NCBI GenBank assembly: GCA_029881255.1
Contig: JAOUMY010000013.1
Location: 1 to 64,000 of the forward strand
Source of the DNA: Gammaproteobacteria bacterium
GTDB lineage: Bacteria > Pseudomonadota > Gammaproteobacteria > S012-40
Reading direction: 5' to 3'
Length of the DNA: 64,000 nt
The notes under the pieces are model-generated. The model did no database searches and was not told where the DNA came from. It was given only the letters and a program-made list of their open reading frames with translations. Below, in pieces: positions 1 to 9,226 of the stretch (positions within the stretch are counted from its first letter, which is position 1; the number at the start of each line of letters is the position of its first letter). Both the position numbers and the translations under genes were made by a program.

Positions 1-113
<113 letters not shown>

Positions 114-157
114 CTAAAGAACCAAAGACAAATATCAATATATAAAGTAACCGAAAC

Positions 158-232
<75 letters not shown>

Positions 233-246
233 AAAAACCCCTAATA

Positions 247-320
<74 letters not shown>

Positions 321-417
321 ATGTCGGCCGATCAGCCCTTTCCAAATAAAACGCCCAACCTTGGCATCAGCCGATCAAGCGTTTCCAACTCACAGAAACC
401 GCTGCAAATCATGAATA

Positions 418-502
<85 letters not shown>

Positions 503-517
503 AAAAAATAGCGGCAA

Positions 518-546
518 ATTGTCCTTTATACCCCCTTCAATGTCAA
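518..546 (-). promoter_or_regulatory. Promoter of the tRNA-Tyr/Gly/Thr-tuf operon
   Basis: On the minus strand a perfect -35 TTGACA (541-546) is followed after 17 bases by a -10-like GACAAT (518-523). The 15 bases between it and the tRNA 5' end begin with a partly GC-rich stretch (TTGCCGC), as is common at stringently controlled stable-RNA promoters. The position fits transcription of the whole tRNA-tuf unit. This is inferred from sequence only. Confidence 0.7.
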
Positions 547-825
547 CCTATTAGCAGCAATTAATCGTCAACCCCCTGAACAAGACGTGCCGGGCGGCAC
601 AATGCACCAAACGGCATTATTCGCACCTGCCGGACGGTAATAGCGCCATAAAACAATTTTTGCACTCCTGCAAATCATTGAATAGTTATAGTCGAAACTA
701 AAATACAGGGGGACACTCAACAATATTATGGAGGAGGGAACATCGCATTAACTCCATCGCCTGGGAAGCCGCATCGAATAAAAAAAATATGCGCGACAAG
801 CTGACAACAAAAAAGGAGAGCAGTG
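547..825. other. Non-coding spacer between the tRNA-tuf promoter and the PA3496-family gene
   Basis: About 280 bases lie between divergently read units (the full gene-free stretch is 503-825 including the promoter). I find no credible open reading frame or structured RNA here. It presumably holds the promoter of the plus-strand gene at 826, but no convincing -35/-10 pair with normal spacing stands out. Confidence 0.5.
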
Positions 826-1017
826 ATGGCTATATCCGCATACGAGGAAGACGCGTACGAAGAGTACCAGAATGACGATAATATCGAGACCACAAAACGG
901 GGTCGGCCCGCCCGAAAACTTTATTGGCGATCTATTGAAGACTATTGGGAGAGACGACGATTACAGCGCGAACTGGAAGATGTATTTTTTCAATCCACCG
1001 ATAGCGAGGCGTTTTGA
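826..1017 (+). CDS. PA3496-family small protein
   Basis: A 63-residue, highly charged soluble protein. The acidic N-terminus (SAYEEDAYEEYQNDDN) is followed by a basic KRGRPARK segment and a charged helix with IEDYWERRRLQRELEDVF. This is the pattern of the PA3496-family putative envelope integrity protein of pseudomonads and relatives; the molecular role is not known. The ATG at 826 is chosen over the adjacent GTG at 823 because AGGAG at 814-818 is 7 bases upstream of the ATG. The GRP core flanked by basic residues resembles an AT-hook, but DNA binding is only a possibility. A strong terminator follows directly. Confidence 0.8.
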   Translation: MAISAYEEDAYEEYQNDDNIETTKRGRPARKLYWRSIEDYWERRRLQRELEDVFFQSTDSEAF

Positions 1018-1023
1018 AAAATA

Positions 1024-1053
1024 AAAAGGGCTTGCACATATGCAAGCCCTTTT
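1024..1053. terminator. Bidirectional intrinsic terminator between the PA3496-family gene and tRNA-Lys
   Basis: A 13-base-pair stem, AAAAGGGCTTGCA with its complement, closes a four-base loop (CATA). T-runs follow on both strands, so it can end the plus-strand small gene and the minus-strand tRNA-Lys transcript. Confidence 0.88.
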
Positions 1054-1060
1054 CGTTTTA

Positions 1061-1136
1061 TGGTGGGCCGTCTGCGACTCGAACGCAGGACCAACGGATT
1101 AAAAGTCCGGTGCTCTACCGACTGAGCTAACGGCCC
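1061..1136 (-). tRNA. tRNA-Lys (UUU)
   Basis: A 76-base minus-strand tRNA. The acceptor stem GGGCCGT pairs with ACGGCCC, the D arm is TAGCTCAGTCGGTAGAGC, the anticodon loop CTTTTAA carries TTT, and the T arm is GTTCGAGTC. CCA is encoded at 1061-1063. It is a single gene with its own promoter just upstream and a terminator just downstream. Confidence 0.96.
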
Positions 1137-1151
1137 TAAAAAGAGGGCGCT

Positions 1152-1179
1152 ATAATACCTTTTTATCAGAAAATGACAA
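1152..1179 (-). promoter_or_regulatory. Promoter of tRNA-Lys
   Basis: Minus-strand -35 TTGTCA (1174-1179), a 16-base spacer and -10 TATTAT (1152-1157) lie just upstream of the tRNA 5' end at 1136. The segment falls between the permease stop codon and the tRNA, so the tRNA need not depend on readthrough. Confidence 0.65.
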
Positions 1180-1194
1180 GCCCTTTTATGCAGA

Positions 1195-2460
1195 CTACAC
1201 CGCGTCCAGTTTGCGCATGCTAGCCGGCAACATTTTGAAATCAACAAATGCCGTAATCAATGATTTCATGAAAGTGGCCTCTTCTTCATACACCAGCTTG
1301 TAATACTGAACTTTCATCGTTAAGGCACAGCCGAGAACTATTGCACCAAAAGTAATAAAGGATCCAATTGCTAGCGTAGATGCACCAGTGACGGCCTGGC
1401 CAATCGTACACCCCATACCCAGCACGCCGCCAAAACCCATGAGCACCGCGCCAACCAAGTGGTTACGAAAGTCGGCAAAACTTGCAAATTTCTCTATACG
1501 AAAACCTTTGCTAATCACAGCCCAGAGGAATGAGCCCAGAATTACCCCGAACACCGACATAATACCAAAGGTTAGGAATTTAGATTGAAAGCCCGTCGCA
1601 GCATAACCGACTGTCTGCCCCATGGGATTTATAAACGTGTATGACTGCGGATTCAAACTACGTATTTCCGCAGGCTTCCCTTCAGAGGATTCCGCAAGAA
1701 AGTCCCAGTCCTGGGCAAATTTGGCCAGATTATAGACCTCACCGTCCAGGTTAACCGACACGGTGCTGCTAACATACCAGGCCGCGAGAACAGCCCCACC
1801 CACAACTAGACCACCGAGTATATTGTCAAAACTTTTACGAAATTCAGCTGACTTGAATACAAATACAAAAACCAGCAGCGCAATCGCCACACCAATAATT
1901 GTCCGTGCTATTGCCGCACTCTCGGCACCACCAAATAAAAAGCCTAAATCCTGCGAGGCCCCCATGTCGATGGCTGTTGGCCGCATCCAGCGATAAAACA
2001 GCAGCGACATCAAGGTTTCATCTGTACCCGGCAATGGATTCACCATGTAGTACGCGATCACGCCGATGATAGCTAACACCATAATTGACTTGATATTGCC
2101 GCCACCAATTCGAATAAGACATTTATTACCGCAGCCACTCGCCAGCGTCATCCCAATGCCAAACATCAAACCACCAAGCAGATTCTCCAACCATACCAAT
2201 TGACCACCACGATAGGGAGGAAAAGCATCACTAATGCGAAGGACTCCAGCTGCTTCAAGTATTGCCACACCAATCATCGCCACTGCCATGGCAAACAGCC
2301 ACGCGCGTAAACGACCGGTGTCGCCCATGTTAACCCAGTCAGAAACCGCGCCCATGGTGCAGAAATTTGTTTTATTCACAACTGCGCCCATCACTACTGC
2401 AATCGCAAACGCCGACCAAAGAAGAACAGATTGCGCTTCCGCAAAATTCTGAAATTCCAT
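1195..2460 (-). CDS. YeeE/YedE (TsuA-type) sulfur-compound permease
   Basis: A 421-residue integral membrane protein, predicted to import thiosulfate or a related sulfur species across the inner membrane. The internally duplicated YeeE/YedE architecture is visible: NFCTMGAVSD (Cys34), GIGMTLASGCGNKC (Cys110, Cys114) and GFGGVLGMGCTIGQAVTG (Cys351). Such membrane-embedded cysteines relay thiosulfate in the TsuA family. The start at 2460 is supported by GGAGG seven bases upstream. The gene stands alone; no sulfurtransferase or TusA-like gene is adjacent. The family is secure, but the exact substrate is inferred. Confidence 0.85.
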   Translation of the reverse strand: MEFQNFAEAQSVLLWSAFAIAVVMGAVVNKTNFCTMGAVSDWVNMGDTGRLRAWLFAMAVAMIGVAILEAAGVLRISDAFPPYRGGQLVWLENLLGGLMFGIGMTLASGCGNKCLIRIGGGNIKSIMVLAIIGVIAYYMVNPLPGTDETLMSLLFYRWMRPTAIDMGASQDLGFLFGGAESAAIARTIIGVAIALLVFVFVFKSAEFRKSFDNILGGLVVGGAVLAAWYVSSTVSVNLDGEVYNLAKFAQDWDFLAESSEGKPAEIRSLNPQSYTFINPMGQTVGYAATGFQSKFLTFGIMSVFGVILGSFLWAVISKGFRIEKFASFADFRNHLVGAVLMGFGGVLGMGCTIGQAVTGASTLAIGSFITFGAIVLGCALTMKVQYYKLVYEEEATFMKSLITAFVDFKMLPASMRKLDAV

Positions 2461-2672
2461 TGAATTACCTCCAAAATAAATTATGGGGGAAGCAAAATAC
2501 GCTCACCGCCATGAATCTGGTACAGCAGAACCCTAGTAAAACTTGCAAGCATTTTAGCCTAAGAGGCATGCTCAAACATGGAATATCGCAATATAATTAT
2601 TTAAGGGATAAATTAAATATACTTTCCCATGAACTATTTTTCGACCACCGCGCAACAAATTTTAATTTTCAA

Positions 2673-3359
2673 CTAGATATATGATGTAGGATCTTGTATC
2701 GCCGCCTTGCTAAAACCCTCTTTGCGCAAACGACAGGAGTCGCACACACCGCAAGCTTTACCGTCAGCATCAGCGGAATAACATGAGACTGTCAGACCAT
2801 AATCAACCCTAAGACTTGTGCCTAATTTGATGATTTGAGACTTGCTCAGATTGATCAAGGGAACGTGAATTTTTATTGGGCGCCCGTGAACTCCTGACTT
2901 GGTTGCCAAAGCTGCCATCTTTTGAAATGCCAGAATATATTCTGGTCGACAATCAGGATAGCCGGAGTAATCAACAGCATTAACCCCAATAAATATATGC
3001 TCCGCTTCTAATACCTCTGCCCACGCCAGCGCCAAAGACAAAAATATGGTGTTTCGTGCAGGTACATAGGTAACAGGGATACCCTCTGATGGCGACGTGG
3101 GCACAGCAATATTGCTATCGGTTAACGCTGAACCACCAAATTGCTGCATATCAAGCTTGATAACTTTGTGCTCTTTGATGCCAGCGGCCTTTGCAACATT
3201 GACTGCCGCTCTCAGTTCCGCTTCATGCCTCTGCCCATAGTCAAAACTGAGCGCGAAACACTCGTAGCCTTCCGACCTCGCGACCGCCAGTACCGTGGCA
3301 CTATCCAGACCACCCGACAGCAGAACAACGGCTTTTTTGTTTTTAGCGTCCAGGCTCAT
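2673..3359 (-). CDS. queC: 7-cyano-7-deazaguanine (preQ0) synthase QueC
   Basis: QueC converts 7-carboxy-7-deazaguanine to preQ0 with ATP and ammonia, in the queuosine pathway. The N-terminal PP-loop [13 protein letters not shown] binds ATP, and the C-terminal [14 protein letters not shown] with an upstream Cys forms the structural zinc site. At 228 residues it has normal family length. It overlaps queE by 17 bases, so the two are translationally coupled and catalyse consecutive steps. queD and queF are not in the window. Confidence 0.96.
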   Translation of the reverse strand: MSLDAKNKKAVVLLSGGLDSATVLAVARSEGYECFALSFDYGQRHEAELRAAVNVAKAAGIKEHKVIKLDMQQFGGSALTDSNIAVPTSPSEGIPVTYVPARNTIFLSLALAWAEVLEAEHIFIGVNAVDYSGYPDCRPEYILAFQKMAALATKSGVHGRPIKIHVPLINLSKSQIIKLGTSLRVDYGLTVSCYSADADGKACGVCDSCRLRKEGFSKAAIQDPTSYI

Positions 3360-3999
3360 CTCCCCACAATATTTTGTGCAGTTGCAACTGAAATCTTATG
3401 TTCAAACGATCCTCAACAATCCAGTCAGCCAACTCCCTGGGCGCTAATGAACCCCATACCGGAGAAAACAATACCTCACACTTATTCGATAAATCGTGTT
3501 CTCTTACTTTTTCAATTGCCCATTCGTAATCAGCCCTATCAACAAGAACAAATTTAATTTGATCGTTCTTATTCAAGCACAGTAGATTTTCCCAGCGATT
3601 TCGCGACGCCTCACCTGAACCCGGCGTCTTAACATCTACGACGCGGGAAACACGGATATCAACCGCCGATATATCGATAGCGCCACTGGTCTCAAGCGAA
3701 ACGTTAAAACCCTGATCGCATAGCGACGTCAACAGGCGATGAACATTCTTTTGTGCCAGAGGCTCTCCACCGGTTACCGTGACGAATCGCGGCTTGTAGC
3801 TGGCAACTTGTTCAACTATTGCCTGAATTTGTTGCCATTCACCACCCTGAAAAGCATAAGCTGAATCGCAATAGGCACATCGTAGTGGACACCCGGTGAG
3901 TCGAATAAATACCGTTGGAAAGCCAATGCTACGCGATTCGCCTTGCAAGGAAAAAAAGATTTCCGTTATACGAAGACGATCTGAATTATCTTTGGACAT
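3343..3999 (-). CDS. queE: 7-carboxy-7-deazaguanine synthase QueE
   Basis: A radical SAM enzyme that contracts 6-carboxytetrahydropterin to 7-carboxy-7-deazaguanine. The cluster motif CPLRCAYC (CX3CX2C) lies near residue 37, after [11 protein letters not shown], the substrate-pocket signature of Que[10 protein letters not shown] is the SAM-binding GGE motif. At 218 residues it is the compact form of the family. It lies 42 bases downstream of cpoB and overlaps queC, which is the pal-cpoB-queE-queC order of Pseudomonas. Confidence 0.95.
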   Translation of the reverse strand: MSKDNSDRLRITEIFFSLQGESRSIGFPTVFIRLTGCPLRCAYCDSAYAFQGGEWQQIQAIVEQVASYKPRFVTVTGGEPLAQKNVHRLLTSLCDQGFNVSLETSGAIDISAVDIRVSRVVDVKTPGSGEASRNRWENLLCLNKNDQIKFVLVDRADYEWAIEKVREHDLSNKCEVLFSPVWGSLAPRELADWIVEDRLNIRFQLQLHKILWGDEPGR

Positions 4000-4041
4000 G
4001 TACAGTGACGCTTTAAAGAAGGCCTCGACAGAGGCATGAGA

Positions 4042-4830
4042 CTACCGGCCTTGCAACTTCATTTGGCGCAGTCGGCTTTGCGCCAAACGTGCCGAGGTGG
4101 TACCGGAAAAATCTTTGATGACTTTTTCGAGTGACTGGCGAGCTTTCTCGTTATCACCCAATTCATAGTGACTGAATCCAATTTTCAGATGCGCATCGGC
4201 AATCTTGCTACTAGATGGGTATTGGCTAATCACTTTGGAGAATTCAGATATCGCAACTTTGTAGTCTTTTAAAACGTAACTGGATTCGCCCAACCAATAC
4301 TGGGCATTATCGGAATAGTTGCCGCTAGGAAAGGTGTTCAACACTAATTTGAACTGCTCACTGGCCTCTTGAAACTTTCCATCTCTCAACAAATTCAAGG
4401 CCGCTTGATACATTTCCTGTTCAGAAGCAGGCTCGCCCGCTTTCACGCCAGTATCGCCACCGTTTGAACCGAAACCTAAATCGCCCAGTGATGCGCCGTT
4501 GCCGGCGTTACTCAGATTACTCGTTGCCATTTCGACCTGTTGAATTCGATTATCCAGATCCAGGTACAAATCCTTCTGACTCTGCTTCATGCCTTTTATA
4601 TCATGAGACAAGACTTCAAATTCCCCTCTGATACGCTCGACCTCTTGTTGCAGACTTTGCAACTTCATGAACATATCAACAAGGTTCTGGTTTTCCATCA
4701 TCCGTTCGATACGCAATAAACGCTGGTCTATCGTCATATTTCGGGTTTCGGCAGCGATCAATTCAGGTGAGGAAATCGAAATGACAGAGACAACAAAACC
4801 CGCCACGACATGGCGGGTTATTGTAGGCAT
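4042..4830 (-). CDS. cpoB: Cell division coordinator CpoB (YbgF)
   Basis: A periplasmic protein that links peptidoglycan synthesis with Tol-driven outer-membrane constriction. The ATG at 4830 gives a 262-residue protein with a clear signal peptide (MPTITRHVVAGFVVSVIS). An upstream in-frame start at 4920 would overlap pal and hide the signal. An N-terminal coiled coil (MTIDQRLLRIERMMENQN onward) mediates trimerisation in this family. A linker follows, then three TPR-like units beginning EMYQAALNLLRDGKFQEA. It is the last gene of the tol-pal cluster and ends just before queE. Confidence 0.92.
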   Translation of the reverse strand: MPTITRHVVAGFVVSVISISSPELIAAETRNMTIDQRLLRIERMMENQNLVDMFMKLQSLQQEVERIRGEFEVLSHDIKGMKQSQKDLYLDLDNRIQQVEMATSNLSNAGNGASLGDLGFGSNGGDTGVKAGEPASEQEMYQAALNLLRDGKFQEASEQFKLVLNTFPSGNYSDNAQYWLGESSYVLKDYKVAISEFSKVISQYPSSSKIADAHLKIGFSHYELGDNEKARQSLEKVIKDFSGTTSARLAQSRLRQMKLQGR

Positions 4831-4883
4831 AAAAGAATTAATCCAGGCGATCACTGGCAAGATTATCCTCGTACTCTCGGACA

Positions 4884-5402
4884 CTATTCGTTGTAAACGA
4901 AAACAGCGCGACGATTCCAACGCCAGGCAGACTCATCATGACCATCTACGTCGGGACGCTCTTCGCCAAAGCTCACTGTGTTAATCTGTCGCTTACTCAC
5001 ACCAAGCAAAGAAAGCATTTGCATGACGGAATGCGCGCGTCTTTCGCCCAACGCCATATTGTATTCACGCGTTCCACGCTCATCACAATGCCCTTCGATC
5101 GAAATCGATATGGAAGGATTCGCCATCAAATGTTTGGCGTGAGCTTCGATTATGGCCTGAAACTCATCCTTGATTTCGCTTTTATCAAAATCGAAGTAGA
5201 TTTTACGCTCAGAAAGCAGGTCTTTACCCTCTTCAACCGGGGCGGCCTTCTCTTCGACGACTTCTTCTGCTTTAACCTCTTCTTTCACTGGAGTAGTCAC
5301 TACCTCCTCAGCCGGCGCTTCTTCCTTGACCTCTTTACCGCCACAACCGACAAAGGCAATTGCAATTAGCGTCAACAATAGGACTTTGCCAACCTGCTTC
5401 AT
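4884..5402 (-). CDS. pal: Peptidoglycan-associated lipoprotein Pal
   Basis: An outer-membrane lipoprotein that binds peptidoglycan and TolB. The ATG at 5402 (172 residues) is preferred over 5420 because AAGGAG lies seven bases upstream. The signal peptide ends in a lipobox at FVGC, followed by a Glu/Val/Ala-rich linker. The OmpA-like domain contains YFDFDKSEIKDEF, ISIEGHCDERGTREYN (the diaminopimelate-binding region) and ALGERRAHSV. It lies 127 bases after tolB and 53 bases before cpoB. Confidence 0.95.
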   Translation of the reverse strand: MKQVGKVLLLTLIAIAFVGCGGKEVKEEAPAEEVVTTPVKEEVKAEEVVEEKAAPVEEGKDLLSERKIYFDFDKSEIKDEFQAIIEAHAKHLMANPSISISIEGHCDERGTREYNMALGERRAHSVMQMLSLLGVSKRQINTVSFGEERPDVDGHDESAWRWNRRAVFVYNE

Positions 5403-5529
5403 TTTGTCACTCCTTATCACTGTTAGCCTGTTAACCTACGCCCACCCCGACAACTGATGCCGGCGCAAAATTTCGCTTATTATACCTGCTAATATGCGGA
5501 GTTCTAGGACTGAATCCACATATTTATCA

Positions 5530-6870
5530 CTAAAAAGACGACCAGGCAGGTTCTCTTACCTCACCGCTGCCGGTTTTGTTTATATATCTCTGGTGAAATC
5601 CACCATCTACAGAAACAGCAGAGAGTGCGGTTTTCTTCGCCATCTTACCCTTGTGGTAGTTTGCCGCATATATAATCATGCTGCCATTTGGCGCAAAACT
5701 CGGCGACTCATGCTCAGATTCACCATCAGCCTTACGACTCACAATACGCATAATTCCGCCGTCCAATTCTAAGGTAGCGATATTGTAGTCCTTGTTATCC
5801 GAGAGATGTACAAAAGTAATCATACGTCCATCAGGCGAAAATGCAGCTCTCAGATTCTGAGCACCTTCGAAGGTTAAGCGTTTGATCTTCTTGCTCGAGA
5901 AGAAATACTGGTAAAGCTGCGGCGATCCACCGCGTTCCGAAGTAAATATCAGGCTCTGCCCATCAGGCGACCACGTCGGCTCGGTGTCGATAGACCAATG
6001 ATCCGTGATTCGTTCCAGATCATTGCTACCAAGGTCCATCACGAAAATATCCGCGCTACCATTTTCGTACTTAACCATCGCCATTTTCTTACCATCGGGC
6101 GACCAGGCAGGCGAGCTGAATTTCTCAAATGCAGGCGACAAGCGCTTTGCTTGCTTTTCTTCCAGTGGTATTTTTGGGTCACCAATCTTGTCGATATCCA
6201 GCATATAAATAGCCGGATTGGACTTACCCGTCTTTACAAACGCGAGTTTACGCCCCTTGGGCGACCACATCGGAGACAAAATCGCGGACGGAGAACGCAA
6301 AACGACCTGCTCAGCCTCCGTATCCGAATCTGCGATGAACAAGCCAAAACCACGGTTATCGTCCAGCTTTTTAATATACGCAATACTGGTATCGAAGGCA
6401 CCGCGCTCACCGGTGAGTTCTTCATAGATTGAATCTGCGATCTGATGAGCGGCTTTGCGCAATTGCTCGGTCGAGAGCTGCTGGTATCTGAGCCCCTTGA
6501 GCAGCTTGGCGCGATATACATCAAACAGGCGAAATTCGATGTCATACAGGGTGCCGCGTTGCTCAATAGTGCCAATGACTAAATTGGGTATTTCAAGAAT
6601 ACGCCAGTTTTGAAATCTGATCTCTGCACGCGAACAGGGCTTGTTCAACATATCAGTTCGCTTCAATGGATTAAACTTCCCGCTTCTGCGCAAATCACCG
6701 TCGATGATTTGTGCAATATCCTGAGGGGGCGTGCCCTGTCCTTTCCAGCAAAAAGGCACGTCAGCAATCGGCTGCGCACCTTCCACGCCTTCGGTGATTT
6801 CGATTGTCAACGCAGCAAATACCGGCGTTGAGAAGATCACAGAAAACAAGATAAGGTAAAAAAGTCGCAT
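5530..6870 (-). CDS. tolB: Tol-Pal system periplasmic protein TolB
   Basis: A periplasmic beta-propeller that shuttles between Pal and TolA. The signal peptide MRLFYLILFSVIFSTPVFA precedes the N-terminal domain with DLRRSGKF. The C-terminal half carries WD40-like beta-propeller (PD40) repeats with the signature SPxWSPDGxKxA (for example SPAWSPDGKKMAMV and EPTWSPDGQSLIF). At 446 residues it has normal length. It starts 11 bases after the tolA stop codon. Confidence 0.96.
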   Translation of the reverse strand: MRLFYLILFSVIFSTPVFAALTIEITEGVEGAQPIADVPFCWKGQGTPPQDIAQIIDGDLRRSGKFNPLKRTDMLNKPCSRAEIRFQNWRILEIPNLVIGTIEQRGTLYDIEFRLFDVYRAKLLKGLRYQQLSTEQLRKAAHQIADSIYEELTGERGAFDTSIAYIKKLDDNRGFGLFIADSDTEAEQVVLRSPSAILSPMWSPKGRKLAFVKTGKSNPAIYMLDIDKIGDPKIPLEEKQAKRLSPAFEKFSSPAWSPDGKKMAMVKYENGSADIFVMDLGSNDLERITDHWSIDTEPTWSPDGQSLIFTSERGGSPQLYQYFFSSKKIKRLTFEGAQNLRAAFSPDGRMITFVHLSDNKDYNIATLELDGGIMRIVSRKADGESEHESPSFAPNGSMIIYAANYHKGKMAKKTALSAVSVDGGFHQRYINKTGSGEVREPAWSSF

Positions 6871-6881
6871 TCTTTTCCTGT

Positions 6882-7784
6882 TTATTTCTTAGTCGGGTTA
6901 AACACAAATGTCAGATCGGATACTTCCCGCCGCAAAGCAGTGTCCTTAGGCATAGGAAACGGCGCTGCCTTACGCACTGCGGTCTCCACTGAGCGATCGA
7001 ATACTTTATCGCCGCTACTTTTGACGATACTAACATTTATTACGTCACCATTGGGAAGCAGACGCATTTTGACTACACACTGCATTCCTTCTTTGGCCGT
7101 GCCCGGCCTATTCCAGTTACGTTGCACCTGTTGCCTGAAGATTTCAGAAATCTTGGCAATCTCCGACTTCATACGCTCAGAATTGGCTGCAACCTCACGC
7201 GATTCCGCCGCAAGCTGATCGCGCAACATTCGCTCTTCCTCTTCCTTTGCCTTTGCTGCCAGTTCTGCAGCGGCTTCTTCGCGCATCTTTCGCGCAAGCT
7301 CTTCTGCTTCGCGTGCCTGTTTTTCAGCGGCCTGTCGCTCTTCTTCTAGCTTACGTTTCACAGCTTCTGCCTGTGCACGCTCTTGTTCTAGCGATTGGCG
7401 GTGTTTTTCTTCCGCCTGTTTACGCGCATCCTCGGCCTCTTGCTTACGCTGAGCTTCAATTTTGCGCTGCTCTGAAAGTTTTGCGATCCGCTCTTGTTCC
7501 TTGCGCCGTTTATCTTCCGCCTGTTGAGCTTTCGTCTCCAGCTTCTGCACCCTGGCTTCTTCTTTGGCTTTACGCTCCGCATCAATGCGACGAAGCTTGG
7601 CTAACTCTGCCTGCACCTGGGCCTCGTCAACAGCTGTTGCCTGAACCACGTCCACTTCCTGTGGCGTGTCCGGGATATAGGTAAATTCGAAGCTGACGGT
7701 GAATAACACGGCGATGATAATATGCCCGATAAGCGCGGCCACAAAGGCTTTAGGATGGCGTTTAATAATATTGAAGTTGAACAT
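6882..7784 (-). CDS. tolA: Tol-Pal system protein TolA
   Basis: The inner-membrane-anchored energy transducer of the Tol system. One N-terminal transmembrane helix (about residues 12-32, AFVAALIGHIIIAVLFTVSF) is followed by a long Glu/Lys/Ala/Arg-rich periplasmic helix. The C-terminal TolA/TonB-like domain includes VQRNWNRPGTAKEGMQCVVK and DRSVETAVRKAAPFPMP. At 300 residues the helical domain is shorter than in E. coli (421 residues), mainly in the coiled region. It begins one base after the tolR stop codon. Confidence 0.94.
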   Translation of the reverse strand: MFNFNIIKRHPKAFVAALIGHIIIAVLFTVSFEFTYIPDTPQEVDVVQATAVDEAQVQAELAKLRRIDAERKAKEEARVQKLETKAQQAEDKRRKEQERIAKLSEQRKIEAQRKQEAEDARKQAEEKHRQSLEQERAQAEAVKRKLEEERQAAEKQAREAEELARKMREEAAAELAAKAKEEEERMLRDQLAAESREVAANSERMKSEIAKISEIFRQQVQRNWNRPGTAKEGMQCVVKMRLLPNGDVINVSIVKSSGDKVFDRSVETAVRKAAPFPMPKDTALRREVSDLTFVFNPTKK

Positions 7785-7785
7785 G

Positions 7786-8235
7786 CTATTTTTTCTTAGG
7801 CCGGTCCGGCGTCTCGGTAATTAAACCCACACTGGGCGCCCCGGCTTTTTGCAACAAAGCCATCGCAACAACAACCGCGCCATAATTCACATCCCGATCG
7901 CCTCTAACCAACACTGGCGTATCCGGTTTAAATCGAATTACCGCCGCCACTTTATTCACCATATCGTCATGACCGATCGGCGTTTCTGGATCAGCACCGA
8001 TATTCAGATAATAAAGCCCGCCTTTGTCGACGGTAACAATCAGCGGCTCCTGATTATCCTTTGTTTCCATAGGTTCGGAAGCGGCTTTGGGCAATTCCAC
8101 TTTCACGCCCTGGGTCAACAGCGGCGCCGTAATAACAAAAATCACTAACAACACCAGCATCACGTCGATATAGGGCACGACGTTGATTTCCGACATTGTC
8201 CTGCGCCGCTCTCGACGCTGTCCGCCTGCGGCCAT
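7786..8235 (-). CDS. tolR: Tol-Pal system protein TolR
   Basis: An ExbD/TolR-family component of the proton-driven TolQR motor. The single membrane helix contains the essential Asp (EINVVPYIDVMLVLLVIFV). The periplasmic domain includes LPKAASEP and VLVRGDRDVNYG. It has 149 residues. Its ATG overlaps the tolQ stop codon by one base (TAATG), indicating coupled translation and fixed stoichiometry. Confidence 0.96.
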   Translation of the reverse strand: MAAGGQRRERRRTMSEINVVPYIDVMLVLLVIFVITAPLLTQGVKVELPKAASEPMETKDNQEPLIVTVDKGGLYYLNIGADPETPIGHDDMVNKVAAVIRFKPDTPVLVRGDRDVNYGAVVVAMALLQKAGAPSVGLITETPDRPKKK

Positions 8236-8915
8236 TATTTATGCGCCTGTCTCTGCAATAGATTGATGAATTCTTCGAAGAAGGCGTCGTAGCGATTCGT
8301 TAGGCGATCAAGTTCAGTGATATAGCGGTTATAAAAGATTACCGCCGGAATCGCGGCAAACAGACCAATCGCTGTTGCTATCAACGCCTCTGCAATACCT
8401 GGAGCAACCATTCCGAGCGTCGCCTGCTTGGCATTACCTAGTGCGCGAAAGGAATTCATAATACCCCATACCGTACCAAACAAGCCTACGTATGGACTAG
8501 TGGAACCGACGGTTGCCAGAAAGGGCAAATGTGTTTCGAGCGCATCGATTTCTCTATTAAGTGCAACACGCATCGAACGCTGCACACCTTCCATGACAAC
8601 TACGGCCCCTAGTTCGCCGTCTTTGCGGAGCCTGACATAGTCGCGAAATCCTGCCTCGAAAATTGCGGCCATACCATTTTCACCCGGCTTGCGATTTTCA
8701 TTTGAGTTTTGCTTGTAAAATTCGGAGAGATCGCTCGCAGACCAGAATTTTTGTTCAAACTTGGACGCTGCCGTGGACGCACATTTCATCAAACGCCACT
8801 TACCTATAATAATGGTCCACGAGACAACAGATGCCGCCGCAAGCAGGCCCATCACTAGTTGCACTACCAGTGATGCCCCGGAAATCAGGCTGACTATCGA
8901 CAATTCATCTGACAC
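8235..8915 (-). CDS. tolQ: Tol-Pal system protein TolQ
   Basis: An ExbB/TolQ-family pentameric proton-channel component. Three membrane spans are visible: VVQLVMGLLAAASVVSWTII at the N-terminus, FLATVGSTSPYVGLFGTVWG, and GIAEALIATAIGLFAAIPAV. The gene starts with GTG at 8915 with AAGGAG seven bases upstream. The usual first gene, ybgC, is absent; tolQ is preceded by a 311-base spacer and then ruvB. Confidence 0.96.
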   Translation of the reverse strand: MSDELSIVSLISGASLVVQLVMGLLAAASVVSWTIIIGKWRLMKCASTAASKFEQKFWSASDLSEFYKQNSNENRKPGENGMAAIFEAGFRDYVRLRKDGELGAVVVMEGVQRSMRVALNREIDALETHLPFLATVGSTSPYVGLFGTVWGIMNSFRALGNAKQATLGMVAPGIAEALIATAIGLFAAIPAVIFYNRYITELDRLTNRYDAFFEEFINLLQRQAHK

Positions 8916-9226
8916 TTACACTCTCCTTCCGAGTCGTTCACACACATCTACCGTCGCTCCTCGACGACAACAGACATTGTCATTGATTGCATGCTGGTCC
9001 AGACCAAACGCGAGTATTACCCTGATGTTAAAAACGAAATCATGATAATTGTTTGATAAAACGTTTTCGCGGCTGAAACCTAGATTGATCACTTCCAGTG
9101 CAATCTATATTTCGCGTGACGTTTTCATTAGCAAGAATTAAACCTTTCCCGGCATTTTGGACTATAGGCGGTACAAAACAACGAAAACCGCGCCATTATG
9201 TACTATTTTTCAAACACTTTCATGCT
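8916..9226. other. Spacer between ruvB and tolQ (ybgC position, no gene)
   Basis: In Pseudomonas and many relatives this position holds ybgC, a thioesterase gene. Here I see no open reading frame, no hotdog-fold signature and no obvious remnant. The stretch is AT-rich near 9040-9200 and probably contains the tolQ promoter, but no convincing -35/-10 pair could be fixed by eye. Confidence 0.5.
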
